Notes under the pieces: model-generated
What the model saw: the letters and a program-made list of their open reading frames with translations, nothing else
Told to the model about the DNA's origin: nothing
The model's database searches: none
Position numbers and translations under genes: made by a program
Part shown: positions 56,525 through 64,000 of the stretch, one piece after another
Layout: each line of letters begins with the position of its first letter
Numbering within the stretch: the first letter of the stretch is position 1
NCBI GenBank assembly: GCA_037200445.1
Contig: JBBCGH010000001.1
Span: 806,001 to 870,000 of the forward strand
DNA from: Alphaproteobacteria bacterium
GTDB taxonomy: Bacteria; Pseudomonadota; Alphaproteobacteria; Rhizobiales; Xanthobacteraceae
Direction of reading: 5' to 3'
Length of the DNA: 64,000 nucleotides

Positions 56525-57838
56525 ATGAGTTTCCTCACCATTCCGCCATCCCTCGCCCGCTTCCGCCTCGCCAATGCGCGCGTGCCGGTGTGTCTTCTCG
56601 CTGATGCAGCGCAGCTCAAGCCGGACGCCGACGGCCTTGCTTCCTGCGATATCGTGATCGAGAAGGAGCGCATCGCCACGATCGGTGCGCCGGCCATTAC
56701 GAACGACGGCCTTCCCAATTTCGATCTCGACCGCGGCATCGTGTTGCCGCGCCTCGTCGACGTGCACACCCACATCGACAAGGGCCAGATCTGGGGGCGA
56801 GCACAAAATCCCGACGGCACGCACATGGGCGCGCGGACGGCCGTGATGGCCGACCGCGACAAGAACTGGTCGCGCGACGATGTACAGAAGCGCATGGACT
56901 TCGCGCTGCGCTGCGCCTTCGCGCACGGCACCGGCGCGCTGCGTACCCACATTGACAGCTATCCGAAGCAGACGCCGGTTTCGTGGCCGCTGTTCGCCGA
57001 GATGCGCGAAGCATGGAAGGGACGCATCGCGTTGCAGGCGGTCGCGCTGTTTCCGATCGACTTCGCGCTGAACGACGAGGCGAATTTCCGCGTGCTGGTC
57101 GAGACCGTGGCGAAGCATGGTGGGTTGCTGGGCGGCCTCACATTTCTTGGCGAAGCGCCGAATGCGAAAACTGATGCGGCTCTCGATAAAATCTTCGAGG
57201 CCGCGAAGGTGAACGGCCTCGATCTCGATTTTCATGTGGATGAAAGCGATTCCCCGCACGCCCGAACGCTGCCGCGCATCGCAGAGGCCGCGCTGCGCCA
57301 CAAATTCAAGGGCCGCATTGTGGCAGGCCACTGCTGTTCGCTGGCGTTGGCCGACGATGCCGAGCGCGCCACGATCATCGCCAAGGTCGCGGAGGCGCGC
57401 ATCGCAGTCGTATCGCTGCCGATGTGCAACATGTACCTGCAGGACCGCACGGCCGGCCGCACGCCGCGCTGGCGCGGCGTCGCGCCGCTGCATGAACTCG
57501 ATGCCGCGGGTGTCACCGTGATGGTCGCGAGCGACAATACGCGCGATCCGTTCTATGCCTACGGCGACCTCGACATGCTGGAAGTCTATCGCGAGGCGAC
57601 GCGCATCCTGCATTTCGATCACTCGGCGCGGCCGTGGCTGAAAACGATCGCGGCGACGCCGGGCGAGGTGATGGGCCTGCCGCACGGCCGCATGGCGGTG
57701 GGCGCACCGGCGGGCCTCGTGCTCACGCGCGCGCGGACGATCAACGAGCTCTTGTCGCGCCCGCAGGCCGATCGCGTGGTGCTGTGCGCGGGGAGGCAGG
57801 TGGAGCGGGCGTTGCCGGACTATCGGGAGCTGGGTTGA
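56525..57838 (+). CDS. Cytosine deaminase-like amidohydrolase
   Basis: A 437-residue amidohydrolase starting MSFLTIPPSLARFRL at 56525. The metal and catalytic residues of the CodA subgroup are present: HTHIDKG near 81-87, His/Glu in LDFHVDESDS near 239, His in IVAGHCCSL near 269, and Asp in VASDNTRDPFYAYGDLDM near 335. The N-terminal beta-sandwich and C-terminal strands are complete. CodA-type enzymes deaminate cytosine, isoguanine or other cyclic amidines; the exact substrate is uncertain. The RidA gene diverges from it, which fits a nitrogen-releasing pathway. Confidence 0.88.
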   Translation: MSFLTIPPSLARFRLANARVPVCLLADAAQLKPDADGLASCDIVIEKERIATIGAPAITNDGLPNFDLDRGIVLPRLVDVHTHIDKGQIWGRAQNPDGTHMGARTAVMADRDKNWSRDDVQKRMDFALRCAFAHGTGALRTHIDSYPKQTPVSWPLFAEMREAWKGRIALQAVALFPIDFALNDEANFRVLVETVAKHGGLLGGLTFLGEAPNAKTDAALDKIFEAAKVNGLDLDFHVDESDSPHARTLPRIAEAALRHKFKGRIVAGHCCSLALADDAERATIIAKVAEARIAVVSLPMCNMYLQDRTAGRTPRWRGVAPLHELDAAGVTVMVASDNTRDPFYAYGDLDMLEVYREATRILHFDHSARPWLKTIAATPGEVMGLPHGRMAVGAPAGLVLTRARTINELLSRPQADRVVLCAGRQVERALPDYRELG

Positions 57839-57845
57839 ATTTCCG

Positions 57846-57930
57846 TCGTCATGCCCCGCGAAGGCGGGGCATCCAGTACTCACCGACAGAACTGCCTTTA
57901 CTGGATTGCCCGCCTACGCGGGCAATGACA
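57846..57930. repeat. Palindromic repeat, family E-like
   Basis: Outer arms CGTCATGCCCCGC and GCGGGCAATGACA (imperfect), inner arms GGCATCCAGTA and TACTGGATTGCC. It lies between convergent genes and ends eight bases before the creatininase stop. Confidence 0.8.
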
Positions 57931-57937
57931 GCGGAGC

Positions 57938-58723
57938 TTAGGCCAATCGCGAAAGCTCAAACCGCTCCACGTCGCGCAACAGCTCGATGAACCGCTCGGC
58001 CTGAAACTCCGCCCACTGCCTGCCCTTCTCGGCGGTGCCCAAAGAGGCATCGCCCGCGGCGCCGGCCGGATGGATGTCTTGCGCGATCCAGGCATGCGCA
58101 TGCAGGCCGGTCGGGCGCAGGAACTTGAACTCGTTCTCCATCCGCACCGACGACGGCACGAAGTTGGCGACCTTCTCCTTGCGCACGAGGTCGGGGCGGA
58201 AGTGCAGCATCAGCGAGGTCTCGATGTCGCCCGCATGGATGCCATGCAGCGCCTCCTGCTCCGAGAACAGGCCCTTCGGCACGCCGAAGCGCCAGCCCGT
58301 CGTCACCACCAGCATCTGGCAATTGACGCGCAGCTCGCGCGCGACGACGCGCATCGTGTCGACGTTGCCGCCGTGCGAGGTGACGATCACCATCTTGCGC
58401 AGCCCTGCGCGCGCGACGCTCTCGCCGATCTCGGTCCACACCCGCTGCGCGGTCTCGGCCGTGTAGGTGATGGTGCCGGGCGAGCGGATGTGCTCGTTCG
58501 ACTTGCCGACCGCGGAGATCGGCAGGAACAGCACCGACAAGTCCTCCGGCAGCTTTGCGATCACGGTGTCGACCAGGCTTTGCCCGATGATCGTGTCGGT
58601 CGAGACCGCAAGGTGCGGCCCATGCTGTTCGATCGCGGCGATCGGCAGCACTGCGATCGTCTTCTCGGGATCGAGCCCGGCGAAGTCTTCCGTGGTGAGC
58701 TGCATCCAGTGGACTTTGCGCAT
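57938..58723 (-). CDS. Creatininase family amidohydrolase
   Basis: A 261-residue protein with creatininase-fold metal residues: IEQHGPHLAVSTDT near 30-44 (Glu, His and Asp ligands), SHGGN near 115 and the Glu in IHAGDIETSLML near 165. It hydrolyses a cyclic amide or related C-N bond. Its start is two bases upstream of the stop of the flavodoxin-fold gene, so they form an operon. With the neighbouring deaminase-like protein it suggests degradation of a nitrogen heterocycle; this is inference. Confidence 0.88.
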   Translation of the reverse strand: MRKVHWMQLTTEDFAGLDPEKTIAVLPIAAIEQHGPHLAVSTDTIIGQSLVDTVIAKLPEDLSVLFLPISAVGKSNEHIRSPGTITYTAETAQRVWTEIGESVARAGLRKMVIVTSHGGNVDTMRVVARELRVNCQMLVVTTGWRFGVPKGLFSEQEALHGIHAGDIETSLMLHFRPDLVRKEKVANFVPSSVRMENEFKFLRPTGLHAHAWIAQDIHPAGAAGDASLGTAEKGRQWAEFQAERFIELLRDVERFELSRLA

Positions 58724-58725
58724 GG

Positions 58726-59307
58726 TCAGAACCTTAGCATCGCGGCGCGCACCTTGGCGATGAAGGCCTTGCGCGTCTCATCGGTCGCGACGTTCATGTG
58801 ATAGAGCGGGTAGTAGTCGACTTTCGCGCCCTTGGAAAAGCGCGGCATGTAGCGCGTCATGATTTTCTTCGGCGGGTTGCCGACCAGCAACGCGTTCCAC
58901 CACGGCCGGCCGTAGGTCGTGATACCGGCGATGCGCCGCAGATTTGTGAGCAACGGCACCGCCATGTTCGGGTTCGACAGGTCGAACCCGACGCCCGGCA
59001 TCAACAGCCGGTCCATCCAGCCCTTGAGCATCGCGGGCGGGCCGAACGACCAGACCGGAAACTGGCAGATCAGGGCGTCCGCCTCGCGCAGGCGCCGTAC
59101 GTAGTTGGTCACGCCGGTCTGGTTCTTCGACAGGTCGTGGTAGTCGCGCCGCTCCTTAACGCTCATCACGGGGTCGAATTTTTCTGCGTAGAGGTCGCAG
59201 AGGTCGACCGTGTGGCCCCCCTCCTTCAGCCCGGCGAGCGCCTCGGCGCGGATCGCGGCGTGGAAGCTTTCGGGGAGGGGATGGCAGTAGATGTAGTGGA
59301 TTTTCAT
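58726..59307 (-). CDS. Flavodoxin-fold NAD(P)H dehydrogenase (quinone)-like protein
   Basis: A 193-residue protein starting MKIHYIYCHPLPESFHAAI at 59307. Blocks include DLCDLYAEKFDPVMSVKERRDYHDL near 35, ADALICQFPVWSFGPPAMLKGWMDRLLMPGVGFDL near 76-110 and RIAGITTYG near 125. This is the NQO/MdaB-like FMN/FAD fold that reduces quinones or flavin partners by two electrons. It overlaps nothing but is two bases from the creatininase gene. Confidence 0.87.
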   Translation of the reverse strand: MKIHYIYCHPLPESFHAAIRAEALAGLKEGGHTVDLCDLYAEKFDPVMSVKERRDYHDLSKNQTGVTNYVRRLREADALICQFPVWSFGPPAMLKGWMDRLLMPGVGFDLSNPNMAVPLLTNLRRIAGITTYGRPWWNALLVGNPPKKIMTRYMPRFSKGAKVDYYPLYHMNVATDETRKAFIAKVRAAMLRF

Positions 59308-59321
59308 CGGCACTCCGCTGA

Positions 59322-59409
59322 GGAGACCCGGGACCCAGGCGTCAACAGACACAGCACTGGCGATATGGGTCCCGGCTCGCGCTCACTGCGTTCGCTTGGC
59401 CGGGATGAC
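59322..59409. repeat. Palindromic repeat, family E-like
   Basis: An imperfect copy with GAGACCCGGGACCCA at the left, TGGGTCCCGG in the centre and TTGGCCGGGATGAC at the right end. It lies between the two minus-strand genes of the flavin cluster. Confidence 0.75.
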
Positions 59410-59416
59410 ATCGGAG

Positions 59417-60790
59417 CTAGTTCTTCACCGGCACATAGGTCCGCATCTTGCCCGGATTGAGCAACCCGTAAGGATCGGCCTCCGCCTTCATGCCGAGCTG
59501 GTCCGCGCCGGTCGACTTGTGACGCGAGCCGTCTTCCAGCGTGTAGACGTGCGGGTTGGCGATGAACACGCCGTTCTCTTCGTGCAGCGCGATGATCTCG
59601 TTGAGCCGCTCCTCGGTGGTGTAGCGCACGATCGGCAGTGCCGAGCAGGTGATACGCCCCGCGAAGCGGATGAACTCGGTGTGCGGCAGCACCTCGCCGG
59701 GAAACATCTCCATCATCTGCTTCACCGACTCAATTACGCGGTCGTGCGGGAAGAGGCATTGCAGATAGGTGATGGAGCGATCCTGCTTCAGCCACTGCAG
59801 GGTCGTGTGGTTCCAGGTGTACTCGTAGAGCGGCTCCTTGCCGGGCGAGTCGTCATGCGGCTGCTCGCAGGTGATGGTGCCGCGCTTGCCGACGATGTCC
59901 TTGAAGCTTTCGAGCGACGGCGCGGCGATCATGCAGAACATGACGTGCTTGCCTTCCGGGCAATGCGTCTTCAGCGCCGGAAAGTGCTGCGGGATCGGCC
60001 AGATCATCGGCGTGATCAGCTTTTTCACCACGCCGTCGGCGAGCGCCACCTCATGGCCGACTTGCATGGCCTCGATGAAATCGTCGAATGCCACGATCAC
60101 GTCGATCCACGGCCACGCGGGCGCCAACGGCATCTCCAGCGCCGTGATGATGCCGGTGGTTCCGTAGGCTCGGTTCACCTTCTGCGCCGCATCGGTGCGC
60201 AGCTCGATGACGCGCGGTGTTTCTTCCACCGTGATGACGCGCGCGCAGAGGATGTTACCCGGCTCGCGCAGGCCGCCATAGTTGATCGAGCCGATCCCGC
60301 CCGAGCCGCCGCCGACGAATCCGCCGATCGTCGCCATGCGCTTGGTGGAGGGATGCATCCGGATCTCCCAGCCGTTGGGCCGGGTCGCGGCATCGAGATC
60401 GTTCATCTTGATGCCCGGCTCGCAGCGCACCAGCCCGGGCTTCTGCCACTCGATCTTGGTCATGGCGGTGAGGTCGAGCAGCACGCCGCCTTCGAGCGGC
60501 ACGGCCTGGCCGTAATTGCCGGTCGCCGCGCCGCGCGGGGTGAGCGGGATACGCAGCTTCGCGCAGGCTGCGGCCACGCGGATCACGTCCGCCTCGTTGC
60601 GCGGCGTTGCGACGATGTCGGCGGATTTCCCGTGCAGCTGCTTGTTCAGCACCGGCGAGTACCAGAAGTAATCGCGCGAGCGCAGCCGCACGCGCTGCAT
60701 GTCGGTCGTGACCGGTATGCCGCCGATCAGTTTGAGCAAACCCTCAATGTCGTAGCGTGACGTGGTCGCGGCGGCGGCGGTTGCGGGCAT
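59417..60790 (-). CDS. FAD-binding oxidase (GlcD/vanillyl-alcohol-oxidase family)
   Basis: A 457-residue flavoprotein from the ATG at 60790, with AAGGAG eight bases upstream; a GTG three codons earlier overlaps that site and is less likely. The FAD_binding_4 domain shows in ADIVATPRNEADVIRVAAACAKLRIPLTPRGAATGNYGQAVPLEGGVLLDL near 60-110 and IGGFVGGGSGGIGSINYG near 158. The C-terminus ends DPYGLLNPGKMRTY as in glycolate/lactate oxidases. It oxidises a hydroxy acid or alcohol. No iron-sulfur GlcF-like partner lies next to it. Confidence 0.88.
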   Translation of the reverse strand: MPATAAAATTSRYDIEGLLKLIGGIPVTTDMQRVRLRSRDYFWYSPVLNKQLHGKSADIVATPRNEADVIRVAAACAKLRIPLTPRGAATGNYGQAVPLEGGVLLDLTAMTKIEWQKPGLVRCEPGIKMNDLDAATRPNGWEIRMHPSTKRMATIGGFVGGGSGGIGSINYGGLREPGNILCARVITVEETPRVIELRTDAAQKVNRAYGTTGIITALEMPLAPAWPWIDVIVAFDDFIEAMQVGHEVALADGVVKKLITPMIWPIPQHFPALKTHCPEGKHVMFCMIAAPSLESFKDIVGKRGTITCEQPHDDSPGKEPLYEYTWNHTTLQWLKQDRSITYLQCLFPHDRVIESVKQMMEMFPGEVLPHTEFIRFAGRITCSALPIVRYTTEERLNEIIALHEENGVFIANPHVYTLEDGSRHKSTGADQLGMKAEADPYGLLNPGKMRTYVPVKN

Positions 60791-60806
60791 CCGGGTCACT
60801 CCTTCA

Positions 60807-60855
60807 GAGCATGATCCCGAAAAGTGGGTACCGGTTTTCGGATAAGATCATGCTC
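60807..60855. repeat. Palindromic repeat, family D
   Basis: Arms GAGCATGATC and GATCATGCTC around AAAAGTGG and CCGGTTTTCGG. The same core as at 25897, with the outermost pair changed from G-C to a different but still complementary set. Confidence 0.87.
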
Positions 60856-61121
60856 CGCTTACAGGTTCGAAACTGGCATCCGCCCGGGCGAAGCGCAATC
60901 GCGCTGCGGCGGCCTGTCCACGCAACCTCCAAGCGTGGGTATGGCTGTGGGTTACGCAGCGCGAAACCGGTCCTGCCACTTACCTGGGCAGGCCCGTGCT
61001 GTATCCTTGGGCATTGACAGGCCGTCCGGGACGTTTTCCAACGCCTCGCGCGGCGGCATATCTGTTGCTAGGGAATCCGCTGGTTTTCGCCCCTGCGGCG
61101 CATCGCGTGAAAGGATCGAGC
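60856..61121. other. Intergenic region upstream of the NitT/TauT operon
   Basis: 266 bases without a gene, promoter match or hairpin that I can support. The operon's promoter must lie here; no sigma-70 consensus stands out. Confidence 0.4.
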
Positions 61122-62141
61122 ATGAACACGAAATATCGCGTCGACCGCCGCAAGGCGCTGGGTGTGATCGGCGGCGCCGTCTCGCTGGTCGCGGTGCCGG
61201 GCGCGCGCGCCTTCGCGCAGTCGCTCGACAAGATCAGCTACCAGACCAACTGGCGCGCGCAGGCCGAGCACGGCGGCTTCTATCTGGCGCGCGAGAACGG
61301 CATCTACAAGAAGCACGGCATCGACGCCGACATCCGCATGGGCGGACCGCAGCAGAACCCCTCGCAACTTCTGCTCGGCGGACGCGTCGACACGATCATG
61401 TCGAACTCGTTCGAGGGCATCAATTACGTGAAGGAAAACCTGCCGTTCCTGGTGATCGCCTCGATCTTCCAGAAGGACCCGCAGGTCATCATCTCGCACC
61501 CCGGCGTCGGCCATGACTCATTCGAGCAACTCAAGGGCGCGCCGATCCTGATCGGGGCCGGCGGACGCACCAGCTACTGGCCGTTCCTGAAGGCGAAGTT
61601 CGGCTACACCGAGGAGCAGGCGCGGCCCTACACCTTCAACATGGCGCCGTTCCTTGCCGACAAGAACCTCTCGCAGCAGGGCTTCGTTTCGTCCGAGCCC
61701 TACGTGATCATGCAGGCGGGCGTGCAGCCGGTGGTGCACCTGATCGCGGACGCCGGCTTCGGCAACTACAACACCACGATCAACGTCTCGCAGAAGATGG
61801 CGGCCGAGAAGAAGGACGTGGTGCAGCGCTTCGTCACCGCCTCGCTGGAAGGCTGGGCCGAATACATGAAGGGCGGCCCGGCCATCGAAGCCGCCAATGC
61901 GCAGATCAAGAAAGACAATCCCGAAATGACCGACGACAAGATGGCCTATGCGCTGAAGGTGATGAACGAGCGCGGCATCGTGAAGTCGGGCGATGCGTTG
62001 AAACTCGGCATCGGCGCGATGACCGACGAGCGCTGGAAGACCTTCTACGAGCAGATGACGGCCGCCGGCGTATTCGCGCCCGGCGTCGACTACAAAAAGG
62101 CCTACAGCCTGGAATTCATCAACAAGGGCGTCGGCGCGTGA
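61122..62141 (+). CDS. NitT/TauT-type ABC transporter substrate-binding protein
   Basis: A 339-residue receptor starting MNTKYRVDRRKALGVIGG at 61122, with AAGGA upstream; the leader ends near residue 33 and has a twin-arginine-like start. NMT1-type blocks are ISYQTNWRAQAEHGGFYLARENGIYKKHGID near 38 and FVSSEPYVIMQAGVQPVVHLI near 190. Its stop overlaps the ATPase start. Aminopyrimidine, aromatic or sulfonate ligands are usual in the family. The deaminase/creatininase cluster upstream makes a nitrogen-heterocycle ligand plausible. Confidence 0.9.
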   Translation: MNTKYRVDRRKALGVIGGAVSLVAVPGARAFAQSLDKISYQTNWRAQAEHGGFYLARENGIYKKHGIDADIRMGGPQQNPSQLLLGGRVDTIMSNSFEGINYVKENLPFLVIASIFQKDPQVIISHPGVGHDSFEQLKGAPILIGAGGRTSYWPFLKAKFGYTEEQARPYTFNMAPFLADKNLSQQGFVSSEPYVIMQAGVQPVVHLIADAGFGNYNTTINVSQKMAAEKKDVVQRFVTASLEGWAEYMKGGPAIEAANAQIKKDNPEMTDDKMAYALKVMNERGIVKSGDALKLGIGAMTDERWKTFYEQMTAAGVFAPGVDYKKAYSLEFINKGVGA

Positions 62142-62929
62142 CCACGGCCGTGGGCGTGAGCGCACGCCCGCTCGTCTCGATCCGCAACGTCTCGAAGCAG
62201 TTCGCGAATGGCACGGTTGCCATTCGCGGCGTCGATCTCGACCTGCACGAGGCTGAGTTCGTCAGCCTGCTCGGGCCGTCGGGCTGCGGCAAGTCGACGC
62301 TGTTGCGCATCATTGCGGGCCTCGGCGCGCCCAGCGCCGGCACGGTGGAATGGCCGACCGCCGCGCACGATGCGGGCGGCGAGGCCCACCCGGATCTCGG
62401 CTTCGTGTTCCAGGACCCGACGCTGATGCCGTGGGCGAATGCGCTCAAGAACACAATGCTGCCGTTGACACTCGCGGGCGTCGGCAAGACCGAGGCCGAG
62501 GCGCGCTCCGCCGAGATGCTGGCGCTGGTCGGGCTGAAGGGCTTCGAAACGTCCTATCCGCGCGAGCTCTCCGGCGGCATGAAGATGCGCGTCTCGATCG
62601 CGCGCGCGCTGGTGACGCATCCCAAAATCCTGCTGATGGACGAGCCGTTCGCGGCGCTCGACGAGATCACCCGCCACAAGCTCAACGACGACCTGCTGGC
62701 GCTCTGGTGGCAGAACCGTTTCACCGCGGTGTTCGTCACGCATTCGGTGTTCGAATCGGTCTATCTGTCGCAGCGCATCGTCGTGATGGCGGCGCGGCCT
62801 GGCCGCGTCATGGCCGACCTGCGCAGCGAAGCGCCGTATCCGCGCGACGCGCTGTTCCGCACCTCGGCCGACTACGCGCACCTCTGCCGCGTCGCCTCCG
62901 GCACGCTCCGGGAGGCGATTGCCGCATGA
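62138..62929 (+). CDS. NitT/TauT-type ABC transporter ATPase (TauB/SsuB-like)
   Basis: A 263-residue ATPase, GTG start at 62138. Walker A is GPSGCGKS (46-53), Q-loop Q92, signature LSGGM (144-148), Walker B ILLMDE (164-169) and switch His202. The Q-to-M change in the signature motif is common in this family. It is coupled to the receptor and permease genes by four-base overlaps. Confidence 0.93.
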   Translation: MTTAVGVSARPLVSIRNVSKQFANGTVAIRGVDLDLHEAEFVSLLGPSGCGKSTLLRIIAGLGAPSAGTVEWPTAAHDAGGEAHPDLGFVFQDPTLMPWANALKNTMLPLTLAGVGKTEAEARSAEMLALVGLKGFETSYPRELSGGMKMRVSIARALVTHPKILLMDEPFAALDEITRHKLNDDLLALWWQNRFTAVFVTHSVFESVYLSQRIVVMAARPGRVMADLRSEAPYPRDALFRTSADYAHLCRVASGTLREAIAA

Positions 62930-63807
62930 GCGATCTGCCGCTCTCGCACGCGCTTCCCCACGACGGCACCGATGCCGAAGCGCGGCCGGTGTTTGCCGAG
63001 GAGCGGCGCATTCTCGGCGTGCGCGCGAGCTCCTGGCCCGGCATCATCGCGCCGCTGGTGATCGGGATCATCATGCTGGCCGCCTGGGAGGCGGTGGTTC
63101 GGATCAAGGGCATCCCGGTCTACATCTTGCCGGGTCCGATCGTGATCGCGCAGACGCTCTGGAACGACTGGGGCACGCTCTCGGCCTCGCTGCTCATCAC
63201 CCTGCGCATCACGTTTGCGGCGCTGATCGCCGCGATCGTCGTCGGCGTCGCGCTCGCGATCATCTTCACGCAGTCGAAGTGGCTGGAAAAATCGCTCTTC
63301 CCCTATGCGGTGATCCTGCAGGTCACGCCGGTGGTCTCGATCGCGCCGCTGATCATCATCTGGGTCGGCGACATCAACCTGTCGCTCCTGATTTGCGCCT
63401 GGATCGTGGCGTTCTTCCCGATCCTGTCGAACACGATCCTCGGGCTCAATTCCGCCGACCACAATCTGATCAACCTGTTCCAGCTCTACCGCGCGAACCG
63501 CTGGCAGACCCTGCGCTATCTGCGCCTGCCGGCGGCGCTGCCGTATTTCCTCGGCGGGCTGAAGATCTCCGGCGGCCTCGCGCTGATCGGCGCGGTGGTC
63601 GCCGAGTTCGTCGCCGGCACCGGCGGCAGCGCATCGGGGCTTGCCTACCGCATCCTCGAATCCGGCTACCGGCTGCAGATCCCGCGCATGTTCGCGGCGC
63701 TGATCATGATCTCGCTCACCGGCATCGCGATCTTTTTCCTGACCAGCTGGATCGCGCATCTCGCGCTGCGCCACTGGCACGAAAGCGCCATGCGGCGCGA
63801 GAACTAA
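62926..63807 (+). CDS. NitT/TauT-type ABC transporter permease
   Basis: A 293-residue permease starting at the ATG at 62926. It has a soluble N-terminal tail, about six helices from residue 40 on, and the EAA-type loop (LINLFQLYRANRWQTLRYLRLPAALPYFLGGLKI near 180-215). A single permease gene, so the channel is probably a homodimer, unlike the two-permease system at 33423. Confidence 0.92.
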   Translation: MSDLPLSHALPHDGTDAEARPVFAEERRILGVRASSWPGIIAPLVIGIIMLAAWEAVVRIKGIPVYILPGPIVIAQTLWNDWGTLSASLLITLRITFAALIAAIVVGVALAIIFTQSKWLEKSLFPYAVILQVTPVVSIAPLIIIWVGDINLSLLICAWIVAFFPILSNTILGLNSADHNLINLFQLYRANRWQTLRYLRLPAALPYFLGGLKISGGLALIGAVVAEFVAGTGGSASGLAYRILESGYRLQIPRMFAALIMISLTGIAIFFLTSWIAHLALRHWHESAMRREN

Positions 63808-63809
63808 AA

Positions 63810-63853
63810 GCGATGCCAGGAAAAGTGGGGACCGGTTTTCCGTCCGGCATCGC
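63810..63853. repeat. Palindromic repeat, family D (diverged stem)
   Basis: Arms GCGATGCC and GGCATCGC with the conserved core AAAAGTGG and ACCGGTTTTC. Core bases match the copies at 25897 and 60807, whereas the stem sequence is different but still fully paired. Confidence 0.82.
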
Positions 63854-63871
63854 GTCATCAAAGATCGCTCC

Positions 63872-64000
63872 ATGAGCACGATCGCGGCGACGCTGGACGC
63901 GCACCGTGCCGGTGCGTCTCCCGAAGACACCATCGCGCAATGCTACGCGCGCATCCGCCAACATAACGATCCCGCGATCTTCATCACGCTGCGTGACGAG
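63872..64000 (+). CDS. Amidase family protein, N-terminal part (runs off the window)
   Basis: The first 43 codons (MSTIAATLDAHRAGASPEDTI and the segment HNDPAIFITLRDE) resemble the N-terminus of amidase-signature enzymes, including allophanate hydrolase-like proteins. The catalytic Ser-cisSer-Lys lies beyond the window. Its position after a NitT/TauT transporter, and near deaminase and creatininase genes, fits nitrogen-compound breakdown. Confidence 0.6.
   Translation, partial: MSTIAATLDAHRAGASPEDTIAQCYARIRQHNDPAIFITLRDE

Noticed and set aside
60856-61121. Small gene in the gap before the NitT/TauT operon
   Set aside because: Open frames here depend on the family-D repeat or run into the receptor gene and have no ribosome site.

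Overview
The window is GC-rich chromosomal DNA from an alphaproteobacterium, most likely a Hyphomicrobiales member of the Bradyrhizobium/Pseudolabrys/Rhodopseudomonas type. The evidence is an imuA-imuB-dnaE2 mutagenesis cassette behind a GTTC-N7-GTTC LexA box, many Bug, TRAP and NitT/TauT uptake genes, and at least five families of long palindromic intergenic repeats. No rRNA, CRISPR array or housekeeping operon is present. This is an accessory catabolic region.

Layout. 1-5561: acyl-CoA metabolism (CoA-ligase alpha-like protein, crotonase), a GMC oxidoreductase, an enolase-superfamily enzyme and a SnoaL-like protein. 5618-12176 (minus strand): a TRAP transporter with two HIBADH-like dehydrogenases, a MetE-C-like zinc enzyme and an alpha/beta hydrolase. 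12327-20816: a probable aromatic-acid block with a recognisable 4-oxalomesaconate hydratase (LigJ), an HpcH/HpaI aldolase, a 4,5-dihydroxyphthalate-decarboxylase-like protein, a nitroreductase, two Bug receptors, a TIM-barrel isomerase and a BphC-like extradiol dioxygenase. 21003-23881: two tiny membrane/exported proteins, an HTH-TolB-TPR protein and a quinone-oxidoreductase-like MDR. 24140-30435: an iron-type ABC transporter with three tandem substrate-binding proteins. 30517-34921: a Bug receptor with an apparent 3' frameshift, an atypical SDR and a NitT/TauT transporter without an ATPase. 34918-44251: an FAD oxidoreductase, a second MetE-C-like/HIBADH pair, a cupin, a 2-keto-4-pentenoate-hydratase-like protein and a complete branched-chain-type ABC transporter. 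44390-46068: a GntR/FadR regulator with a signal-less binding-fold protein.

46178-52159 is the SOS mutasome (imuA, imuB, dnaE2). Both imuB and dnaE2 carry a palindromic repeat inside the coding sequence, in frame and without a stop. 52339-55964 looks like a small island: hypothetical genes, an IS1-like transposase behind a near-consensus promoter that would give a leaderless mRNA, and a complete class-I tRNA cloverleaf with a GCU (serine) anticodon on an arginine-like body. 55968-64000 returns to catabolism: RidA, a cytosine-deaminase-like amidohydrolase, creatininase, a flavodoxin-fold reductase, a GlcD-like FAD oxidase, a complete NitT/TauT transporter and the start of an amidase.

The region reads as a scavenger's toolbox: several small modules, each pairing a solute receptor with dehydrogenases, hydratases or aldolases for organic or aromatic acids. 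Most substrates cannot be assigned from sequence alone.
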